Positions 7,363 to 11,640 of a stretch of 11,640 nt of DNA are shown here, one piece after another. Made by a program: the position numbers and the translations under genes. A model generated the notes under the pieces. It was not told where the DNA came from. It did not search any database and worked only from the letters and a program-made list of their open reading frames with translations. Location of the stretch: positions 1 to 11,640 of the forward strand of contig JAAEPW010001139.1 of the NCBI GenBank assembly GCA_024232355.1, read 5' to 3'. Within the stretch, counting starts at the first letter, position 1, and each line of letters opens with the position of its first letter. Source of the DNA: Chloroflexota bacterium (GTDB lineage Bacteria > Chloroflexota > Anaerolineae > B4-G1).

Positions 7363-8889
7363 TTATTCCTCCCACCCACACATCCGCAAGCCGATATCTT
7401 CCTTGGATAGTTGACCGGCAGGCACTATGTCCACAATCTCTCCTTCATATATCACTGCAATGCGATCAGATAGCGACATAATCTCGTCCAACTCGGCTGA
7501 CACCAACAACACAGCCACTCCAGCATCACGAGCCTGGACCAGCCGATTGTGGATAAATTCGATGGATCCTACGTCCAAACCCCGCGTAGGTTGAGCGGCT
7601 ATGAGCAATTGAATGGGACGTGATAGCTCTCGTCCAACCACCACCTTTTGTTGATTGCCGCCCGAGAGGCTACTGCCCGGCGTGTAGACACTGGGTGTTC
7701 GGATATCAAATTCGTGGACCACACGCAACGCGTGATCTTCGATAGCCCGATGATCCATGACAACACCGCGGGCAAAGGGAGGTTTATAGTAGGTGTTCAG
7801 AACCAAGTTGTCAGCGATAGAATAACCATACACCATACCATGCTCGTGCCGGTCTTCTGGGATGTGGGCTGAGCCTTCCAAAGTCACACCCAAATCCGTA
7901 ATCTTGCGCGGCGATGCATTGGTGACATCTACCTCCCCAATCACAACCTGACCATCCAGACAACGGCGCAGCCCCGTCAGCACCTCAACCAACTCTGTCT
8001 GACCATTGCCTTGCACCCCGGCGACCCCCAGAATCTCGCCTGCCTGCACCTCAAATGAAACATTGTTCACGATCAGCGTCTCCCGATCATCAAGAATGCT
8101 CAAGTTCTCCACCTGCAACACCGGTGAACCCAGTTGGGCAGGTCCCTTATCCACAGTAAGAATCACTTCCCGCCCAACCATCATCTCTGCCAGAGATTCT
8201 TTGCTAGATTCTGCCGGAGCAGCAATGCCGACCACGTGCCCGTTGCGCAACACAGTAATCCGGTCGGCCACGGCAAGAACCTCTCCCAATTTGTGGGTGA
8301 TAAAAATGATACTCTTGCCCTGCTCAACCAGTGACCGCATAATCACAAAGAGCTCTTCAGCCTCCTGTGGCGTCAGCACTGCTGTCGGCTCATCGAGGAT
8401 AAGCACATCGGCCTCACGATAAAGAGCTTTGACGATCTCCACTCGCTGCTGCGTGCCGACCGACAGGTCCTTGATATAAGCACCCGGATCAACCTCCAAA
8501 CCGTATTTGCGCGAGAGGTCGCGGATTCGTTGGGCTGCCGTATCCAAGTCGAGCACAAAACCGTTCTTTACAATTTCTGTGCCGAGGATAATGTTCTCAG
8601 CAACAGTCATTACAGGAATGAGCATAAAGTGCTGGTGAACCATACCGATGCCCAGTTTGATAGCGTCGGTTGGTTCACCGATACTCACTTTGCGACCGTT
8701 CAACAAAACCTGCCCCTCGTCCTGACTGTAGAGACCATACAGGATATTCATGAGAGTAGATTTGCCAGCCCCATTCTCTCCCAGCAAGGCGTGGATTTCG
8801 CCCTTTTTGAGTTGGAAATTGACGTGGTCGTTAGCCAGGACTCCGGGAAAACGTTTGGTGATACTTTGCATTTCCAGAGCCAAAGTCAT
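7363..8889 (-). CDS. Double-NBD ABC importer ATPase, NupO/MglA-like
   Basis: A 508-residue cytoplasmic ATPase with two nucleotide-binding domains in one chain, as in NupO (purine nucleoside) and MglA/RbsA (sugar) importers. NBD1 has Walker [10 protein letters not shown] (37-45), Q-loop Gln86, signature LSVGTQQRV (142-150), Walker B VLILDEPT (162-169) and switch His199. NBD2 is degenerate as usual in this family: GVQGNGQTE (291-299) replaces the P-loop lysine, while the signature LSGGNQQKV (408-416) is intact and [12 protein letters not shown] (428-439) replaces Walker B. The start is ATG at 8889, 6 bases after AAGGAGGTG (8896-8904); the GTG at 8898 lies within that ribosome site and is rejected. 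First gene of a three-gene operon with two permeases, driven by the promoter at 8952-8979. It would power uptake by the membrane subunits encoded at 5244-7358 and 3966-5240. Confidence 0.95.
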   Translation of the reverse strand: MTLALEMQSITKRFPGVLANDHVNFQLKKGEIHALLGENGAGKSTLMNILYGLYSQDEGQVLLNGRKVSIGEPTDAIKLGIGMVHQHFMLIPVMTVAENIILGTEIVKNGFVLDLDTAAQRIRDLSRKYGLEVDPGAYIKDLSVGTQQRVEIVKALYREADVLILDEPTAVLTPQEAEELFVIMRSLVEQGKSIIFITHKLGEVLAVADRITVLRNGHVVGIAAPAESSKESLAEMMVGREVILTVDKGPAQLGSPVLQVENLSILDDRETLIVNNVSFEVQAGEILGVAGVQGNGQTELVEVLTGLRRCLDGQVVIGEVDVTNASPRKITDLGVTLEGSAHIPEDRHEHGMVYGYSIADNLVLNTYYKPPFARGVVMDHRAIEDHALRVVHEFDIRTPSVYTPGSSLSGGNQQKVVVGRELSRPIQLLIAAQPTRGLDVGSIEFIHNRLVQARDAGVAVLLVSAELDEIMSLSDRIAVIYEGEIVDIVPAGQLSKEDIGLRMCGWEE

Positions 8890-8895
8890 GCGGCG

Positions 8896-8904
8896 CACCT
8901 CCTT
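8896..8904 (-). promoter_or_regulatory. Strong ribosome binding site of the ATPase gene
   Basis: On the minus strand AAGGAGGTG lies 6 bases before the ATG at 8889. It decides the start, since the alternative in-frame GTG at 8898 is part of this site. Confidence 0.8.
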
Positions 8905-8926
8905 GGTTCACTAAACAACTGCCCCT

Positions 8927-8944
8927 GCTGAAGAATGATTCAGC
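8927..8944 (-). repeat. Stem-loop at the predicted 5' end of the operon mRNA
   Basis: Arms GCTGAA and TTCAGC (8927-8932 and 8939-8944) form a 6-bp stem with a 6-base loop. It starts almost exactly at the transcription start predicted from the promoter at 8952-8979, so it would cap the 5' end of the transporter transcript. No attenuator-like U run follows. Confidence 0.35.
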
Positions 8945-8951
8945 GACCTTC

Positions 8952-8979
8952 ATTATAGTCAAACATGAAATAATGACAA
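8952..8979 (-). promoter_or_regulatory. Promoter of the ABC transporter operon
   Basis: On the minus strand TTGTCA (8974-8979), 16-base spacer, then perfect TATAAT (8952-8957). The start near 8945 gives a leader of about 56 bases. It faces away from the promoter at 9061-9089. The 334-base gap 8890-9223 holds these two promoters, inverted repeats and leader signals but no convincing gene. Confidence 0.75.
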
Positions 8980-9017
8980 GCTAGTTTTTTAACCTCAAAT
9001 GGGAGGTGATTTTCCAC

Positions 9018-9055
9018 ACAGGACAGTCCTAGAGATATCCAGAATGTCGTCCTGT
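9018..9055. repeat. Inverted AGGAC/GTCCT repeats between the divergent promoters
   Basis: ACAGGAC at 9018-9024 and its reverse complement GTCCTGT at 9049-9055 flank 24 bases. AGGAC at 9020-9024 also pairs with GTCCT at 9026-9030 around one base. The outer copy abuts the -35 box of the plus promoter. A regulator site shared by both promoters is a reasonable guess; no specific regulator is recognised. Confidence 0.35.
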
Positions 9056-9060
9056 CTCAC

Positions 9061-9089
9061 TTGTGTTTTAAGCCCGATTTAGCTATAAT
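9061..9089 (+). promoter_or_regulatory. Promoter of the BMP-SBP lipoprotein gene
   Basis: TTGTGT (9061-9066), 17-base spacer, then perfect TATAAT (9084-9089). The predicted start near 9096 leaves a leader of about 128 bases. A near-palindrome at 9085-9100 (14 of 16 bases symmetric, core GTATAC) overlaps the -10 box and start and could be an operator. Confidence 0.65.
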
Positions 9090-9120
9090 GTATACGTTAT
9101 GTCGCCGTCAACTTTTAGTG

Positions 9121-9131
9121 AAAGGAGGTGA
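9121..9131 (+). promoter_or_regulatory. Orphan full-length Shine-Dalgarno sequence in the leader
   Basis: AAAGGAGGTGA is complementary to the 16S rRNA 3' end over 11 bases, yet it lies about 93 bases upstream of the start codon at 9224. A GTG at 9132 directly after it opens a 23-codon reading frame ending in TAG at 9201-9203, which overlaps an AGGAG leading into the main gene's ribosome site. It could be a translated leader peptide, a ribosome standby site, or chance. Confidence 0.4.
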
Positions 9132-9223
9132 GTGCTCAACCCAAGTATCCTACTCTTATTCCCCAAAGTAAACAATCAGTTAAACCCATGCAAGTTCTAC
9201 TAGGAGAAGAAAGGAAAACCAAA

Positions 9224-11640
9224 ATGCGAAAGCTACTATTAACTATGTTAAGTTTGCTGGCAATATTGTCGTTACTGGTGGCCTGTGGGCCAAAGCCAAC
9301 CGAACCTCCCGCCACAGATGAACCCGCCCCAGCCGCCCCCACCGATGAGCCAGCTCCCCCCCCAGTCGAAGAAGAGTTTCAGGTAGGTTTGGTCACCGAC
9401 GTTGGCAAGGTCAACGATGGTACCTTTAACGAGTATGCCTACACAGGCATGATGCAGGCCGCCGACGAATTTGGCCTAGAGAATGCCTACATCGAAACCC
9501 AGCAACCGACCGACTATGACAAGAACGTCGAGCAATTCATTGACGAAGGCTTCGATATGGTCGTGACCGTCGGCTTTATGATGGGCGATACCACCAAGGT
9601 TCAGGCCGAGGCCAACCCTAACGTCAACTTTGCCATCGTGGACTTTGCTTACGATCCCAACATCCCCAACGTGATGGGGTTGGTCTTTCGCGAGGATCAG
9701 GCCGGCTTTATGGCAGGCGTGTTGGCCGGTTTGATGTCCGAGAGCAAGACAGTCGGCATTGTAGCCGGTATGGAGATTCCGCCGGTCAAAAAGTACCGCA
9801 ACGGCTATGAGAACGGCGTGGCCTACGTCTGCCCCGACTGCACCGTAATTGGCGTCTACATTGACAGCTTTACGGATCCAGCTCGCGGCAAGGCAGCAGC
9901 CGAAAGCCAGATCGCTGAGGGCGCCGACATCATCTTTGGCGCGGGTGGCCCCACCGGTTCGGGTGGCATCTTGGGTGCAGCCCAGCAAGGCGTATGGGTT
10001 ATCGGCGTGGACCAAGACGAGTACTTTACTACCTTCAAAGGCGGCGAGGAAGCTGGCGCCGATATGATCCTCTCTAGCGCTATGAAGCGCGTGGATGTGG
10101 CTGTTTACACCGCGGTCCAAGATGCTTACGAGGGCAACTTTGAAGGACACACTGCCGTGTTTGACGCCTCTGTCAACGGCGTCGGACTAGCCCCCTTCCA
10201 CGACGCGGATGTTCCCGCAGATGTACAGACCCAACTAGACGACATATTTGCTATGCTGGCCGACGGCTCGCTGGATACTGGTGTTGATCCAGTTAACGGC
10301 GATATGCTCGGCGCGCCAAGTGTTGGAGAGCCTACTCCTGAAGAAGTAATAGCATCCATCGAGGCTCCGGACTGTGACTATGGTGGCAAGATCAAGGCAA
10401 TCAAGGCGCTTGATCCGCACACCGTCCAGTTCGAAATGTGCCGACCAGACCCCGCCTTCCTGTCCAAAGCGGCCTTTATCCCCTTTGCCATTTGGCCCAA
10501 GGAATACCTGGAAGAGACCGGCGGCACCGGCACACTGCTCGAAGCCCCCATCGGCACCGGCCCCTACTATCTGGAATCCTGGAACCGCGGCGACAGCCTC
10601 GTTTTCAAGCGCTTTGACGACTACTGGGGTGAACCCGCCATCGCCGAGACAATGGTTCTCCGCTGGGCATCCGAAGGCGCCGCTCGCTTGCTCGAACTTC
10701 AGGCTGGCACCGTAGACCAGATCACCAACGTGCCTCCTGACGATTACGAGACCGTGCAGAACGACGCCGATCTGCAATTCCTACCCCGCTCCAACCCGAA
10801 CATCTTGTACCTGGCCATGTGCAACTTGAACGATCCCTTTGGCGACATCCTGGTCCGCCAGGCCATCGCTATGGGTGTTGACCGCCAGCGCATTGTGGAC
10901 AACTTTTATCCCGAAGGCTCGGTCGTACCCACACACTTTACTCCTTGCAGCATTCCCAATGGCTGCGTTGGAGATTCCTGGTACGACTTTGATCCCGAAG
11001 CCGCTCGCGCTCTGCTGGCCGAGGCCGGATACCCCGATGGCTTTGAGACCACCATCCACTACCGCGACGTCTTCCGCGGCTACCTGCCAGAACCTGGTTT
11101 GGTCGCCGTCGAGTTCCAGGCCCAATTGCAGGACAACCTGGGCATCGAAGCCGAAGTCATCGTGATGGAATCCGGTCAGTTCATCGACGAATCCACCACC
11201 TGCCAGTTGCCTGGTTTCTATCTCCTTGGTTGGGGTGCTGACTATCCGCACGTGACCAACTTCCTAGACTTTCACTTTGGTCGCAGCACCCAGCAGTTTG
11301 GTGACCCGCATCCCGAGATCTTTGAGGCCCTGGAAGCAGGCGCCCAGATCGGTGATCCGGCAGCCGCCGAGTCCCACTATGTGGAAGCGAACAACGCCAT
11401 CCGCGAGTTGGTGCCGATGGTGCCGATCGCCAACGGTGCTGAAGCACAGGCCGCCCGGGCCGGCATCGACACCCACACTCGCCCCTTTGGTGCCAGTGTG
11501 TACGGTCCTGCCGTCGACACAGGCAGTGACACCTTTGTCTTTATGCAGAACGCCGAGCCCATCAGCCTCTACTGTGGTGACGAGTCCGACGGTGAGTCAC
11601 TGTACGCATGTGAAATGGTCAATGAGCCATTGTTGCTCTA
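9224..11640 (+). CDS. Lipoprotein chimera: BMP domain plus family 5 peptide-binding domain (3' end outside the window)
   Basis: The frame stays open to the last base (805 codons, no stop). The start is ATG at 9224, with AAGGA ending 8 bases upstream; an in-frame ATG at 9188 lacks a ribosome site. The signal peptide ends in the lipobox LVAC, lipid at Cys21, then a Pro/Glu/Ala linker (22-51). Residues 52-357 are a BMP/PnrA domain: LVTDVGKVNDGTFNEYAY (56-73), FREDQAGFMAGVLAG (155-169), FGAGGPTGSGGILGAA (238-253), GVDQDEY (261-267). About half its positions match the BMP domain of the fused permease. Residues from about 370 belong to SBP_bac_5 (OppA/DppA): IGTGPYYLESWNRGD (433-447), VRQAIAMGVDRQRIV (544-558), AARALLAEAGYPDGF (593-607), GADYPHVTNFLDFHF (671-685). 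Its N-lobe is missing from the usual place, and an N-lobe-like start (FVFMQNAEPISL, 771-782) appears at the end. Ten cysteines besides Cys21, including CPDC (203-206), suggest disulfides. Likely the exported receptor of the divergent transporter. Confidence 0.9.
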   Translation, partial: MRKLLLTMLSLLAILSLLVACGPKPTEPPATDEPAPAAPTDEPAPPPVEEEFQVGLVTDVGKVNDGTFNEYAYTGMMQAADEFGLENAYIETQQPTDYDKNVEQFIDEGFDMVVTVGFMMGDTTKVQAEANPNVNFAIVDFAYDPNIPNVMGLVFREDQAGFMAGVLAGLMSESKTVGIVAGMEIPPVKKYRNGYENGVAYVCPDCTVIGVYIDSFTDPARGKAAAESQIAEGADIIFGAGGPTGSGGILGAAQQGVWVIGVDQDEYFTTFKGGEEAGADMILSSAMKRVDVAVYTAVQDAYEGNFEGHTAVFDASVNGVGLAPFHDADVPADVQTQLDDIFAMLADGSLDTGVDPVNGDMLGAPSVGEPTPEEVIASIEAPDCDYGGKIKAIKALDPHTVQFEMCRPDPAFLSKAAFIPFAIWPKEYLEETGGTGTLLEAPIGTGPYYLESWNRGDSLVFKRFDDYWGEPAIAETMVLRWASEGAARLLELQAGTVDQITNVPPDDYETVQNDADLQFLPRSNPNILYLAMCNLNDPFGDILVRQAIAMGVDRQRIVDNFYPEGSVVPTHFTPCSIPNGCVGDSWYDFDPEAARALLAEAGYPDGFETTIHYRDVFRGYLPEPGLVAVEFQAQLQDNLGIEAEVIVMESGQFIDESTTCQLPGFYLLGWGADYPHVTNFLDFHFGRSTQQFGDPHPEIFEALEAGAQIGDPAAAESHYVEANNAIRELVPMVPIANGAEAQAARAGIDTHTRPFGASVYGPAVDTGSDTFVFMQNAEPISLYCGDESDGESLYACEMVNEPLLL

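Noticed and set aside
7356..7379. GTG start at 7379 for the fused permease
   Set aside because: It would place the GGGAGG ribosome site inside the gene and overlap the ATPase. The ATG at 7358 has ideal spacing from that site.
9096..9223. Purine riboswitch in the receptor leader
   Set aside because: BMP transporters can be purine regulated, but I found no purine-aptamer core motifs in the leader.
9476..10777. Long minus-strand frames opposite the BMP/SBP_bac_5 gene (9476-10150 and 10235-10777)
   Set aside because: They mirror a strongly supported coding frame with clear family motifs. Their own proteins match nothing recognisable.
1..11640. CRISPR array or insertion sequence
   Set aside because: No regularly spaced repeats, transposase motifs or paired terminal repeats were seen. 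The recurring CCATCAGGAGACCA-like bases within 842-3874 are coding repeats of the WSPDG motif.

Overview
The window looks like a moderate-GC bacterial chromosome, most likely Chloroflexota (Anaerolineae or Caldilineae-like). This lineage is an inference. It rests on lipoproteins with short signal peptides followed by Pro/Thr/Glu-rich linkers, large substrate-binding lipoproteins beside their ABC transporters, clear sigma70-type promoters and strong Shine-Dalgarno sites. No rRNA or ribosomal protein marker is present to settle it.

Layout. Bases 1-840 hold two tRNA genes on the minus strand, tRNA-Asn(GTT) at 101-173 and tRNA-Lys(CTT) at 714-787. Each has a good promoter and a similar hairpin terminator. 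Between them, on the plus strand, is a 65-residue excisionase/MerR-type helix-turn-helix gene with its own near-consensus promoter. Bases 842-3874 (minus) encode a 1010-residue lipoprotein with FG-GAP-like repeats and about twelve PD40 (TolB-like) propeller repeats. A perfect 22-bp palindrome lies just upstream of it. Bases 3966-8889 (minus) are a compact three-gene ABC importer operon of the BMP/PnrA (Nup, purine nucleoside) type: a double-NBD ATPase, a permease carrying an N-terminal BMP substrate-binding domain, and a second permease. The spacers are 4 and 3 bases, and each ribosome binding site lies in the end of the preceding gene. Bases 8890-9223 are a divergent control region with two facing-away promoters. 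From 9224 to the window end runs a large plus-strand lipoprotein gene with no stop in the window (at least 805 residues). It joins a BMP domain to a family 5 (OppA/DppA-like) peptide-binding domain.

How it works together. The divergent lipoprotein and the operon together form a plausible nucleoside or related solute importer: exported binding protein, two membrane subunits and a double ATPase. The notable point is that the BMP domain occurs twice, in two different fusions that break at about the same place. One copy is exported, as part of a BMP plus SBP_bac_5 chimera. The other is fused to a permease with no signal peptide, so it is probably cytoplasmic, where it could act as a ligand sensor rather than a delivery protein. 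The family 5 part of the exported chimera also looks circularly permuted: its N-lobe motif appears after its C-lobe. These architectures are the most promising candidates for something undescribed here.
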